Shown here: in pieces, positions 9,633 to 17,710 of the stretch
Numbering within the stretch: position 1 is the first letter of the stretch
Layout: each line of letters opens with the position of its first letter
Assembly: GCA_944326945.1 (NCBI GenBank)
Contig: CALVFY010000016.1
Coordinates: 1 to 58,370, forward strand
Origin: an uncultured Rikenellaceae bacterium
GTDB lineage: Bacteria > Bacteroidota > Bacteroidia > Bacteroidales > Rikenellaceae
DNA: 58,370 nt
Reading direction: 5' to 3'
Position numbers and translations under genes: made by a program
Notes under the pieces: model-generated
The model's database searches: none
What the model was told of the DNA's origin: nothing
Seen by the model: the letters and a program-made list of their open reading frames with translations, nothing else

Positions 9633-11462
9633 TCAGATGACGAAAACACCCTTTCCCCGGTGTTCCCGGAAAAACCGTTTCAGTTCGTCCGTCAACCGGT
9701 AATCTCCACGGCGACCCTCCTCCACGCACTGTCGCTGCTGAAGGATGCTACGTCGCACATACTCCAGCATCAGTTCAACGCGACCGAGATGACCGGCCGT
9801 CACGGAATCTGCACACCGGGCACGGGCCTCCGACACCTGTCGGAGCACTTTGCCGACCCGGGCCGAATAGCCATCGTAAGTCTCCAGCGATTTAGGCGAT
9901 GAGTCTGCAAAATAACACCCCTGACGCACCACCTCCTCCAGCATCGCATACACGGAATCCATCAACGGAGCCTCCTCACGATAAAGTTGGCACGTGTAGG
10001 TATGCATCAGACTGTCCACATCCGTCTCCGGGCGACAGGCCAAGTGACCGAGCACGTAATAGTTGGGACCGTAGGCGAACCAGTCTCCCGGCTCGGAATA
10101 GACGGAAATGCCCTGCATTCCCGCATCCCTAAAATATTTCAGTTCGTTTTGCAGATAGTGGGGAAACACGTTGGGCAGACTGCGCCATTTGTATTTACGG
10201 TAATAGGAATAAATGCTGATATCGCCTTCGAATTCAGCCCGCCATCGGGCGAGATCGCGCGCAAATGATTCGTTCGCCGGGACTCCCGTTTCGTAAAACT
10301 GCTTCTCGTAATTCTGGGTCACCGGACAAAAGTCGAGCAAGACGTCCGGATCGAGGCGGATACCCTCGGGCGGGGTTACATAACGGCTGTATGCCAGACA
10401 TTCCAGGGTCACGCCGGGACATTCCTTTCGCAGCACCTTGGCCATCTGGTTCACCAATTCGAAATGACGCCGTTCGGGGGAGTTTTTCCGGCACTCGGGA
10501 CACATGCACCAACGTTCCATGTCGGGAGGCCAAAAATCGAATATCTCGATCTCCGGATGCGATTTCAGGTAAGCGACTACGTTATTCTGCAAGTAACGTA
10601 CCGCATCGGGATTCGTCGAACAGAACACCATGTGCTTGTCGGGCGTCCTCCGGCCCTTTTCATCCATGCCGAACCACTCGGGATGCATCCGAAACAGACG
10701 TCCGCCCTCCATCTTCGCATTCAGGAAATTCTCGTACCCGTGACCGCCCACTTCGATGACGATCCCCCGCGCTTCCAATTCGGGAATCAGCTCCTCCCGC
10801 CAATTGTCCCAGCGTACACGGCCAGAACCCTGGTAGTCGATCGGAATAACCAGCGTATTGAACCCGAGTTTGGGCATCCAGTCGATCAGCCGTTTCAGAC
10901 TCTCCGTATCGTGAGACTTGCCCTCCTCCACATAGAGTTTGCGGTATTTCAATCCCGGTTCACCGACGGCATCCCCTCCGTACCGGTAAACAATATCCGT
11001 CCGGGTAGGTACGTACCGAGAACGACCTTCATAAAATCCAAAATCGGGAGCAATCCATCGGCATCCCAACTCTTTCAAGAATCCATATACGGCATAACAG
11101 ACGGCCCGGGGAGAACCTCCCGACAGAACGACATCGTCCCCGCGCACAAAAATACCAAACTGTTCCCCGTTCAGCAAAGGCATCCCGTCCACGAAATCAG
11201 CCTCCGGGTCGCCACCTACGAAAATCGCCGGCCGGTCAGTCGGTTGCCGCCTCACTGAGAACTCCGCCCCACCGATCTCCTCCAGATAATCGGCCAGTTC
11301 CCGGGCGGCAAAGCATTCCGCAGGAGAAGCCTCCGGAGTGATCACAATATCGTACAGCGCCTTTCCCTCCGAAGTCAACCGCAACCGCGTCTCGCCACAG
11401 GCCATGCACGAAAACACAACCAACAAGAGGAGCACGCATCTGAAAAAAGTCTCTCTTTTCAT
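9633..11462 (-). CDS. DUF4838 lipoprotein, probable glycoside hydrolase
   Basis: The protein has 609 residues with a lipoprotein-type signal (cysteines at 19 and 22). An N-terminal domain (about 28-140, with SPAECFAARELADYLEEIGG) resembles the alpha-glucuronidase N-terminal domain, which often precedes catalytic barrels. The rest (about 165-500) matches DUF4838, with CSTNPDAVRYLQNN, FDFWPPDMERWCMCPECRKN and a YSYYRKYKWRSLPN region. DUF4838 proteins have a barrel-like fold related to glycoside hydrolases; their substrates are mostly unknown to me. It sits between nagA-like and nagB-like genes (21 bp and 4 bp gaps), so it is a good candidate for the enzyme that releases the operon's sugar. Confidence 0.8.
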   Translation of the reverse strand: MKRETFFRCVLLLLVVFSCMACGETRLRLTSEGKALYDIVITPEASPAECFAARELADYLEEIGGAEFSVRRQPTDRPAIFVGGDPEADFVDGMPLLNGEQFGIFVRGDDVVLSGGSPRAVCYAVYGFLKELGCRWIAPDFGFYEGRSRYVPTRTDIVYRYGGDAVGEPGLKYRKLYVEEGKSHDTESLKRLIDWMPKLGFNTLVIPIDYQGSGRVRWDNWREELIPELEARGIVIEVGGHGYENFLNAKMEGGRLFRMHPEWFGMDEKGRRTPDKHMVFCSTNPDAVRYLQNNVVAYLKSHPEIEIFDFWPPDMERWCMCPECRKNSPERRHFELVNQMAKVLRKECPGVTLECLAYSRYVTPPEGIRLDPDVLLDFCPVTQNYEKQFYETGVPANESFARDLARWRAEFEGDISIYSYYRKYKWRSLPNVFPHYLQNELKYFRDAGMQGISVYSEPGDWFAYGPNYYVLGHLACRPETDVDSLMHTYTCQLYREEAPLMDSVYAMLEEVVRQGCYFADSSPKSLETYDGYSARVGKVLRQVSEARARCADSVTAGHLGRVELMLEYVRRSILQQRQCVEEGRRGDYRLTDELKRFFREHRGKGVFVI

Positions 11463-11466
11463 CAGT

Positions 11467-12315
11467 TTAGATCAATATAGGTGTTTTCAAGGTCTCCCTG
11501 TCCGTCACCACGAGCCAGTCGGGATGCTGTTTCAGATAGGTGACCGGATAGTCGTCCCCGGGAGTACCGAACAAGGCCAGCCGCAGCACAGTATTGGCCC
11601 AGTCGATCGAGGAGACGCCGTTCCGGCAAAAGATAATCATTTTCTCGGCAGCAAAAAGCTGATTCATTCCGAGTGTAAGCGCTTTTCTGGGAAAATTTTC
11701 AAGATTCCCCCCGATTCCTTCCCGAATCGCATTGATAGTCACCGTATAGTCGTTCAACCTCACCACGCGGGGATTGCTGTTCCGAACACCCGGTTCCGGT
11801 TCGTTGAAAGCCAGATGGCCGTGAATCCCCACGCCTCCGTAAGTCACGCAAAGATGTTCGGCCGCCAGCCTCTCTTTCAACTCCCCGATATTCCCGCTAT
11901 CAGGGAAAAGCACATTCGACAGATCGGGCAACAGAGCCCGATCAATCCGGGAAAACATCGCATACAGCTTTCTGCGGAAACTCAAAGGATGGTCCTGCGG
12001 CACCTCCCGGCCGTTTTCGTCACAATATTCATCCATAAAATAAAACCTCACATTCCCGAGAGGAATGCGTTCGCGGTTCACCCGCTCGATGAAATAGGGG
12101 TACTGACCGACCGGACCGAAGGGAAGTATCCAGGCCGTATCGCGGCCTGCAGCCCGATTGCTCAGGATCTGTTCGCACATTCCATCGGCGAAAAAACGAT
12201 GCAGTTCGTCCAGATCGTTCATCACGATCAGGTGTTCACCCGCCCGGTCAATGACCTCCTCCTCGCTCAATCCGTTGAGCAGGGCGATTTCTTTGGCTCT
12301 GGTAACAGTAGTCAT
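11467..12315 (-). CDS. Divergent NagB-like aminosugar deaminase/isomerase (proposed product 6-deoxy-6-sulfofructose)
   Basis: The ATG at 12315 is preferred because a longer frame would run into the transporter gene; the product has 282 residues. It keeps the NagB core: D95 in FMDEY (E. coli D72, the general base), H167 (H143) and E172 (E148). E. coli D141 is His165 in GVGIHGHLAFNEP, a position that is also Asn in other NagB proteins. The phosphate-binding parts are changed: the PTGGTP loop is PFGPVG (65-70), and the segment that carries E. coli K208 reads RNGVSSIDW (231-239) with no Lys. The alignments are by eye. I infer aldose-ketose isomerisation with loss of ammonia on a 6-sulfo-glucosamine, giving sulfofructose for the transketolase. 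Alternatively it is a diverged GlcN6P deaminase. Confidence 0.8.
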   Translation of the reverse strand: MTTVTRAKEIALLNGLSEEEVIDRAGEHLIVMNDLDELHRFFADGMCEQILSNRAAGRDTAWILPFGPVGQYPYFIERVNRERIPLGNVRFYFMDEYCDENGREVPQDHPLSFRRKLYAMFSRIDRALLPDLSNVLFPDSGNIGELKERLAAEHLCVTYGGVGIHGHLAFNEPEPGVRNSNPRVVRLNDYTVTINAIREGIGGNLENFPRKALTLGMNQLFAAEKMIIFCRNGVSSIDWANTVLRLALFGTPGDDYPVTYLKQHPDWLVVTDRETLKTPILI

Positions 12316-12322
12316 AGTCGTT

Positions 12323-13528
12323 TCAATATTTTTTAGGTTTATATCCTCGGAATGCAAAATACAAAATGACGAGATAGGCGGGCAGACAGACCAAATAGGC
12401 CAACTGGGAGGAATGCAGAGCATCGGTCGCAAGACCGTACAGCAAAGGGATGATCCCTCCGCCGAGACCTCCGGTCACGAGCAGTCCCGATCCCAGTTTG
12501 GTGAACGGTCCCAGACCTGCCAGTGCCAGAGGCCATATAGCCGGCAGGATGAGAGCATTGGCCAGTCCGAGCAGGGCGAGGAACCAAATCGACAACCGTG
12601 CAGGCACCACCACGAGCAGCATGCAGAACAACAGGCCTGCCAGCACGGACAGTCGCAGAGCCGTGAGCTGACTGATCGTTTTCGGAATCAGAACAACCCC
12701 CAGCAGGTATCCAACCACCATCGCCGCCGAAGTGAGCCATACGTAATTCTGCGGATCGGCCAATCCCAATTCGCTCGCATAGTGATTGATCGATCCAAGC
12801 GCCGTCACCTCGACCCCTGTATAGAAAAAATAGGCCAATACGCCCCAAACCAGATGCGGGTAACGGAAAATACCCGTCACCTTACAGTCCCCAGACACAG
12901 GGGCTTGCGGAGAGTCCTCACCTTCCGCCTCCAGTTCGGGCAAAGGCGCGAACCGGGAGGCGATTCCGAACAGGAAGACGATACAGGCGATCAGATAAAA
13001 CGGCAGAACGGTATCCTCCATTCGCACGTCGGACAGATCGAGAAACACGGCCAGAATGAGCGAAGCGGCCGCATAGGATATTTTGTTGCTGATCCCCATG
13101 ATGCTGATCCGGCGGGCGGCACTCTCCTGAGGACCAAGAATCGTGACATAGGGATTCACGGCCGTATTAAGCATGACCCTGCCGATTCCGTTAACAAACA
13201 AGGCTCCCAGAAACACGGCATAACTGAAGAAACTCGATGCCAGTCCAATCAGCGCGAAACTGATCGCCAGCAGGATGAAAGCCGTCACCATTCCCCCTTT
13301 GTATCCGATCCTTTTGAGCAACATGCCGGCCGGAACGCTGAACAGGACGAACGAAGCATAGGTAGCCATGAACACCATATAGGACATCGTGTTGGATATG
13401 CCGAACGCCTGCTTCACGAAAGGGATGAAAAAGGCGTCTATTCCCACGGCAAAACCCAGCACGGAAAACATTCCGACCATCACGAGCATCGGAAGAACAA
13501 GTGTTTTATCGGGTTGAGTAGTTTTCAT
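12323..13528 (-). CDS. MFS sugar transporter of the FHS (FucP/NagP-like) family
   Basis: This 401-residue protein has about 12 hydrophobic helices and the FHS signature region NGIGRVMLNTAVNPYVTILGPQESAARRISIMG. FHS proteins are proton symporters for unphosphorylated sugars at the inner membrane (fucose, glucose/galactose, GlcNAc). Its genes on both sides act on sugar in the cytoplasm, so it probably imports the N-acetylated sugar whole. The NagB ATG follows 7 bp after the stop, and the TSUP stop lies 12 bp upstream of the start. Confidence 0.9.
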   Translation of the reverse strand: MKTTQPDKTLVLPMLVMVGMFSVLGFAVGIDAFFIPFVKQAFGISNTMSYMVFMATYASFVLFSVPAGMLLKRIGYKGGMVTAFILLAISFALIGLASSFFSYAVFLGALFVNGIGRVMLNTAVNPYVTILGPQESAARRISIMGISNKISYAAASLILAVFLDLSDVRMEDTVLPFYLIACIVFLFGIASRFAPLPELEAEGEDSPQAPVSGDCKVTGIFRYPHLVWGVLAYFFYTGVEVTALGSINHYASELGLADPQNYVWLTSAAMVVGYLLGVVLIPKTISQLTALRLSVLAGLLFCMLLVVVPARLSIWFLALLGLANALILPAIWPLALAGLGPFTKLGSGLLVTGGLGGGIIPLLYGLATDALHSSQLAYLVCLPAYLVILYFAFRGYKPKKY

Positions 13529-13540
13529 ATTTTCAATGGT

Positions 13541-14272
13541 TTACAGAAAAAGCATAATAAGTCCGACGGCTCCCAGCGTCCAGAAAACGATCTTTTTGAA
13601 CAACAGTTCGTCTACCCGGCTGTGGACGAACTCGCCCACGAGGATACCGGCAGCAAGAAACGGAAGCAGAAACAACAGATCGCGTCCCAGTTCCGGAGTA
13701 AACTGTCCATCAGACCAGTAGCGGATCATCAACAGGGTATTGAGCGTAGCCCAAAGCATGCACATCGTGGCCCGGAATTCGGATTTCCCTGTCAGCTTCC
13801 GGGCGGAATAGAGAACGATCAACGGTCCGCCCGTGGCAAAAACTCCGTGTACGACACCTCCCACGAACAGATACAGATAACCGAGTGGTCCGGCCCCTCC
13901 GTATCTCCCCGCATAGAGACGCCATAGTTGCAAACCGGCCGAGAAAACGATAAAACCTCCCAATAGCCGCGTGAGCACAAGGGAATCGAGCGACCGAAAG
14001 AGCAGAAATCCGAAAGGCATTCCCGCGGAAGCGATCAGGCAAATGACAGCGAACTGCCGCCAATTTATCCGGCGGAACTGGGTGGAAACGATGTAAAGGG
14101 CCAGCAGCCAGGCCAGGATGCTGAGCACGATTTTCGAGAATCCGATATCGCCCGTAACGGCCAACACCAGCGGGAACGCCAGCACCGTACAGCCGAAACC
14201 CGTGACGGCTTCCAGCATGTGCGTGCAGAAAACGACCGCGCCCACCAGCAGCAGTATCGTCAGGGCCGACAT
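13541..14272 (-). CDS. TSUP (TauE/SafE) family membrane anion exporter
   Basis: The protein has 243 residues and about eight membrane segments. The TSUP repeats show as EAVTGFGCTVLAFPLVLAV near the N terminus and VGGVVHGVFATGGPLIVLY in the second half. Members export small sulfur-containing anions such as sulfite, sulfoacetate and other organosulfonates, and they occur in sulfonate-degradation clusters. The gene overlaps the upstream dehydrogenase gene by 13 bp, which suggests translational coupling of the last reduction with export. My inference is export of isethionate; another C2 or C3 sulfonate is possible. Confidence 0.87.
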   Translation of the reverse strand: MSALTILLLVGAVVFCTHMLEAVTGFGCTVLAFPLVLAVTGDIGFSKIVLSILAWLLALYIVSTQFRRINWRQFAVICLIASAGMPFGFLLFRSLDSLVLTRLLGGFIVFSAGLQLWRLYAGRYGGAGPLGYLYLFVGGVVHGVFATGGPLIVLYSARKLTGKSEFRATMCMLWATLNTLLMIRYWSDGQFTPELGRDLLFLLPFLAAGILVGEFVHSRVDELLFKKIVFWTLGAVGLIMLFL

Positions 14273-15429
14273 TTGGAGGCAATTATCCGGTTTACGACAC
14301 CCATGTCGAACGGGACGACGTTGTTTCCCATTTTTGGATCGTCCAAAGCCTTTTCGAAAAGCGGCTGAAGTTCTCCGGAACCGGCATGCACGCCAAGATC
14401 GGCGAAAGTGAACGGCAGACCGAACTTTCTTTTCAGTTCCACGATCCGGTCACGAAGCCTGTACAGCAGCAAATCGTGCGGCGCGTCGCCGAACAACGTC
14501 CGGGCAACCCCGGCCAGTTTCGCCGCCGTCGCAGAGTCATGCAGGTTTTCGAGCATCACATCTTCCAGCGAAAAGGCACAAGCCACCCCGTGGGGCACAT
14601 GCCACTCTTCTGACAGAATGAACGAAAGCGCATGGACCGCCGCCGTTCCCGTCCGATTGAAGGCGATGCCCGCCATACAAGCCCCTTCCAACATCTCGCG
14701 CCGCCCGTCAGCGGAACAGTCGAAGGCGGGTTCCATCCACCGAAGTATACGTACAGCGGCCTCCGCAGCCGCCCGATCGGACACCGGAGTCGCATTCCGG
14801 TTCCAAAGGGTTTCCAACGCATGGGAAAGCGCATCGAACGACGTGGAGGCAGTCAAAGGGGCCGGAAGGTCACTGGTATACTCGGTCACCAATACCGCTG
14901 CATCGGCCTGAAGCCACGGAGAAGCCAACGTGTACTTACGGCCCGTGCGGGCCGTATAGACTCCGAAACGGGTCATCTCCGAACCGGTCCCAGCCGTCGT
15001 GGGAATCAGAATCAGCTTCACGTCCCGTTTTTCGATCTTCCGGACCGGGGCGGGTCCCAGATAGTCGTCCAGATCGCCCCCGTTGCTCAGAACGGCTGCG
15101 ACTCCTTTGGCGGAATCGAGCGTGGAACCGCCTCCGATCCCGACTATCACATCCGTTCCCCGACCGGCCAAAGCACGAGCCATCGCCATGATATCGTCCA
15201 CCTTGGGATCGGGAAACACCCGGTTTTGACGCACCAAAGGACGCAGGGAGGCGAAAGCCTCCAGCATCCGGTCGCGAGGCCCGAACGGACGGTTGTCCTC
15301 GATCACGGCAACCGAAGCATCCGGTCCGGCACAATAGAGAATCAACCGGTCCAGGTCATCTGCGGTCAACCGGTCGGTACGTACGATACGGGTCGTAGTA
15401 AGCAACTGTTCGAACATGGCACCAGGCAT
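14260..15429 (-). CDS. Iron-type alcohol dehydrogenase, proposed sulfoacetaldehyde reductase
   Basis: This 389-residue group III metal-dependent alcohol dehydrogenase has the nucleotide motif GIGGGSTLDSAKG (97-109). The metal ligands are at D199 and H203 (SFDALSHALE), H266 (AAVHALS) and H280 (HVPHG). The family reduces small aldehydes with NAD(P)H, and members reduce sulfoacetaldehyde to isethionate in known sulfonate pathways. The ATG overlaps the RpiB-like stop (TAATG); an ATG four codons later is an alternative. Its place between the isomerase and the TSUP exporter fits reduction of the sulfonated C2 product with recycling of NAD+. The substrate is inferred from context. Confidence 0.87.
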   Translation of the reverse strand: MPGAMFEQLLTTTRIVRTDRLTADDLDRLILYCAGPDASVAVIEDNRPFGPRDRMLEAFASLRPLVRQNRVFPDPKVDDIMAMARALAGRGTDVIVGIGGGSTLDSAKGVAAVLSNGGDLDDYLGPAPVRKIEKRDVKLILIPTTAGTGSEMTRFGVYTARTGRKYTLASPWLQADAAVLVTEYTSDLPAPLTASTSFDALSHALETLWNRNATPVSDRAAAEAAVRILRWMEPAFDCSADGRREMLEGACMAGIAFNRTGTAAVHALSFILSEEWHVPHGVACAFSLEDVMLENLHDSATAAKLAGVARTLFGDAPHDLLLYRLRDRIVELKRKFGLPFTFADLGVHAGSGELQPLFEKALDDPKMGNNVVPFDMGVVNRIIASKCRP

Positions 15430-15908
15430 TAACGGGTAAACTGTTTCGATTCGAACGTCCGGATTTCATCAAGGAAACCGGCCAATGTCTTTTTCCATTC
15501 CGGGTCCACCCCGTCTCCGAAACGGGTGTTGAGCCACGCATCGACCATCTCGAAAGCATGTTCAGGCGGCGTGAGCCACTCCCCAAAGACCAGCACATTG
15601 CAGTCGTTGACGGCCCGGGCCTGCCGAGCCATATAGGTGTTGGTCACATGGACGGGATAAACTCCCTTGAATTTCGCCGCCGTAATGACGCTACCCGCCC
15701 CCGTGCCGCAGATAATGATTCCCCGCTCAAAAGCTCCAGAAGAGACCGCCTCACCGACCGCCATGGCTGCTCTGTGATAGGGGACAAATTCACCGTCCCG
15801 CCGCATACCCACGTCTTCGACATGAAATCCCTTCCGTTCCAGAAATGCGATGATCCTCTCCTTCAGGGTCAACCCGGCCCGGGTCGACCCGATAACGATT
15901 CTTTCCAT
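15429..15908 (-). CDS. RpiB/LacAB-family isomerase, proposed 4-deoxy-4-sulfoerythrose isomerase (SqwI-like)
   Basis: The protein has 159 residues and the RpiB fold signature. The catalytic Cys is present (C67 in ICGTGAG). Several ribose-5-phosphate isomerase B residues are not: the N-terminal SDHAG is STRAG (T9, R10); the CHDTYSA segment carrying the ring-opening His is VTNTYMA (T89, N90); and the C-terminal His/Arg phosphate cluster is replaced by DPEWKK (135-140). A C4-sulfonated erythrose has no free C4 hydroxyl and cannot form a ring, so loss of the ring-opening His fits an open-chain tetrose. In the sulfo-transketolase pathway a member of this family interconverts sulfoerythrose and sulfoerythrulose. 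The gene lies 5 bp after the transketolase C subunit. Confidence 0.88.
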   Translation of the reverse strand: MERIVIGSTRAGLTLKERIIAFLERKGFHVEDVGMRRDGEFVPYHRAAMAVGEAVSSGAFERGIIICGTGAGSVITAAKFKGVYPVHVTNTYMARQARAVNDCNVLVFGEWLTPPEHAFEMVDAWLNTRFGDGVDPEWKKTLAGFLDEIRTFESKQFTR

Positions 15909-15913
15909 ACTCT

Positions 15914-16855
15914 CTATTTTTTATTCGATACGATCTCCTTTGCCATACAAACGATATGTTCCGCCGTCAGTCCGAACCGCTCTTTCAGTTCATCCTGCAT
16001 TCCGACTTCCCCGAATTCATCGCAGATACCGACACGACGCAACCGGGCCGGATACTCCTCTGCCAACACCTCCGCCACGGCCGATCCCAGACCGTTCACA
16101 ATCTGGTGATTTTCGCAGGTAACGATCGCACCGGTCCTCTCAGCATACCTCAACACCAGTTCACGGTCGATCGGTTTGATCGTGTGCATATCGATCACCG
16201 CTGCCGAAACGCCTTCTTCGGCCAACAGCCGGGCAGCTTTCAGCGCTTCAGGTACCAGAATTGCACCGCAGGCGATCAGGGTCACATCCGTTCCATCGAC
16301 CAGTACCTTGCCCTTTCCCAGTTCGAACTCCTCATCGGGAAGGTAGACTGCCTCTACCGGTTTGCGGTGCAGGCGCATATAGGTACATCCGGAATGTACC
16401 GCACTCAATATCAACAACTTCTTTAGTGACACAGGATCGCACGGTTCGAACACCACCAGTCCCGGAATGTTGCGCATGATACCGGCATCCTCGAAAGGCA
16501 TGTGGGTTCCACCGTTGAAAGCGGCCGAAATGCCAGGATCGGTACCCACCAGTTTCACATTCTGACGGGCATAGTTCCCCGAAAGAAAAAACTGGTCGTA
16601 GACCCTGCGGGTGGCAAAACACCCGAAAGAGGTAGCAAAAGGAATCTTTCCCCCGGCCGAAAGTCCACAGGCGATACCCACCATATTGGCTTCCGCCACC
16701 CCCACATCGAACAACCGGTCTGGAAACCTTTCTCTGAATATTCCCGTACCGGAAGCCTTCATCAGATCGGCCTCCACAAGCACAATACGCTCATCGCGCT
16801 CGGCCATCTCCACTAATGTCCGGGCATATACCGCCCGCATCTCCTGTTTTTCCAT
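15914..16855 (-). CDS. Transketolase C-terminal subunit (SqwH-like by context)
   Basis: This 313-residue protein has the transketolase pyrimidine-binding domain (about 1-170) with the catalytic Glu region FDVGVAEANMVGIACGLS, and the C-terminal domain (about 190-305, with DVTLIACGAILVPEALKAA). It retains GGTHMPFEDAGIMRNIPG and TYMRLHRKP, which line the sugar site in relatives. With the 276-residue N subunit encoded 11 bp upstream it forms a split, full-length transketolase. A split transketolase directly followed by an RpiB-like isomerase, an Fe-dependent dehydrogenase and a TSUP exporter matches the described sulfo-transketolase module. Confidence 0.92.
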   Translation of the reverse strand: MEKQEMRAVYARTLVEMAERDERIVLVEADLMKASGTGIFRERFPDRLFDVGVAEANMVGIACGLSAGGKIPFATSFGCFATRRVYDQFFLSGNYARQNVKLVGTDPGISAAFNGGTHMPFEDAGIMRNIPGLVVFEPCDPVSLKKLLILSAVHSGCTYMRLHRKPVEAVYLPDEEFELGKGKVLVDGTDVTLIACGAILVPEALKAARLLAEEGVSAAVIDMHTIKPIDRELVLRYAERTGAIVTCENHQIVNGLGSAVAEVLAEEYPARLRRVGICDEFGEVGMQDELKERFGLTAEHIVCMAKEIVSNKK

Positions 16856-16866
16856 ATTCCTCTATC

Positions 16867-17697
16867 TTATTTGGTTCCGGCCAAGCGCTCACAGGCTTCA
16901 CAGGCCAACGTGTAATCGAAATGCATATTATGGTTGTCCAGCCGTCCCTCGGCAAAAAAAGCCCCTTTTCCCTTGACCGTATCCAACACGATCATCGAGG
17001 GCCGTCCCTTTTCACGTTGCGCCCGTTCGATGGCAGCCGTAAGCGCCGCAAAATCATGCCCATCCACCCGCTGGGTAAACCAGCCAAAAGAGTCCCATTT
17101 CCCGCAGATGTCACCCAAGTCCATGACGTCTCGGGTATATCCGTCAATCTGCATCTTATTGTAATCCGTAAAGGCGATCAGATTGTCCAGTTTGTAATGC
17201 GCCGCAGCCATCGCTCCCTCCCAGACCTGTCCCTCCTGACTCTCTCCATCCCCGACAATCAGATAAACTTTCCGGTCGATCCCGTCCAGACGGTTCGCCA
17301 ACGCGATTCCTACTGCAGCAGAAATACCCTGTCCCAACGATCCCGTCGTCATGTCGATACCGGGAGTACGATTCATGTCGCAATGGCTGGGCAGCCAGGT
17401 GCCGCATTTATTCAGCGTATGGAGCCATTCCACAGGAAAGAACCCCTTGTCGGCCAGAACGGCATAGAGCGCCGGACCCGCATGTCCTTTCGACAGCACG
17501 AGCTTGTCGCGGACCTTTTTCCCGGGTTCCGACGGTGACACATCCATATATTTGTAATACAACGCTGTCAACACCTCCACCACGGAAAGTGCTCCGCCGA
17601 TATGTCCCACACCCAGATACCCGATCGCCTCGATGGTCATTCGCCGAATCTGGTTTGCCTTTCGCTCAAGGGCTTCAAATTCATCTCTCTTTTCCAT
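16867..17697 (-). CDS. Transketolase N-terminal subunit (SqwG-like by context)
   Basis: The ThDP-binding transketolase domain shows VGHIGGALS (usually GHPGG), LVLSKGHAGPALYAVLADKG, TTGSLGQGISAAVGIALA and the ThDP/Mg motif beginning GDGESQEGQVWEGAM and ending with Asn in FTDYNKMQIDGY. I take the ATG at 17697 (276 residues). A TTG at 17709 in the same frame is possible but would abut the operator. It is the first gene of the ten-gene operon. With the next subunit it would move two-carbon units to glyceraldehyde 3-phosphate, giving xylulose 5-phosphate. An isolated split transketolase in a catabolic operon is otherwise found in pentose pathways, which usually carry a kinase; none is present. Confidence 0.92.
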   Translation of the reverse strand: MEKRDEFEALERKANQIRRMTIEAIGYLGVGHIGGALSVVEVLTALYYKYMDVSPSEPGKKVRDKLVLSKGHAGPALYAVLADKGFFPVEWLHTLNKCGTWLPSHCDMNRTPGIDMTTGSLGQGISAAVGIALANRLDGIDRKVYLIVGDGESQEGQVWEGAMAAAHYKLDNLIAFTDYNKMQIDGYTRDVMDLGDICGKWDSFGWFTQRVDGHDFAALTAAIERAQREKGRPSMIVLDTVKGKGAFFAEGRLDNHNMHFDYTLACEACERLAGTK

Positions 17698-17710
17698 ACA
17701 CAAAGACAAT

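Noticed and set aside
7713..9902. 729-codon open frame on the + strand
   Set aside because: It is antisense to the well-supported GH3 and NagA-like genes, has no recognisable domain and an odd composition rich in His, Pro, Arg and Gln.
11820..11835. Asp-to-His change at the E. coli D141 position of NagB taken as proof of inactivity
   Set aside because: The same position is Asn in the second NagB of this window and in other functional NagB proteins, so it is not decisive.
8451..12315. Plain GlcNAc catabolism as the full explanation of the first operon
   Set aside because: It would not account for the split transketolase, RpiB-like isomerase, Fe-type dehydrogenase and TSUP exporter in the same transcript, nor for the missing kinase and the changed phosphate-site residues. 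It stays possible for NagA/NagB alone.
12158..13927. 589-codon open frame on the + strand
   Set aside because: It lies opposite NagB, the FHS transporter and TSUP genes and is a low-complexity Gln/His/Arg-rich shadow of membrane-protein genes.
13541..14272. TSUP protein as a sulfate exporter for the sulfatase product
   Set aside because: The sulfatase is exported, so sulfate is released outside the cytoplasm and needs no export. The gene is coupled to the dehydrogenase instead.
14260..17697. Pentose or tetritol degradation as the role of the transketolase, RpiB and dehydrogenase genes
   Set aside because: Such pathways need a sugar kinase, and RpiB should keep its phosphate ligands; neither is seen, and a TSUP exporter would have no role.
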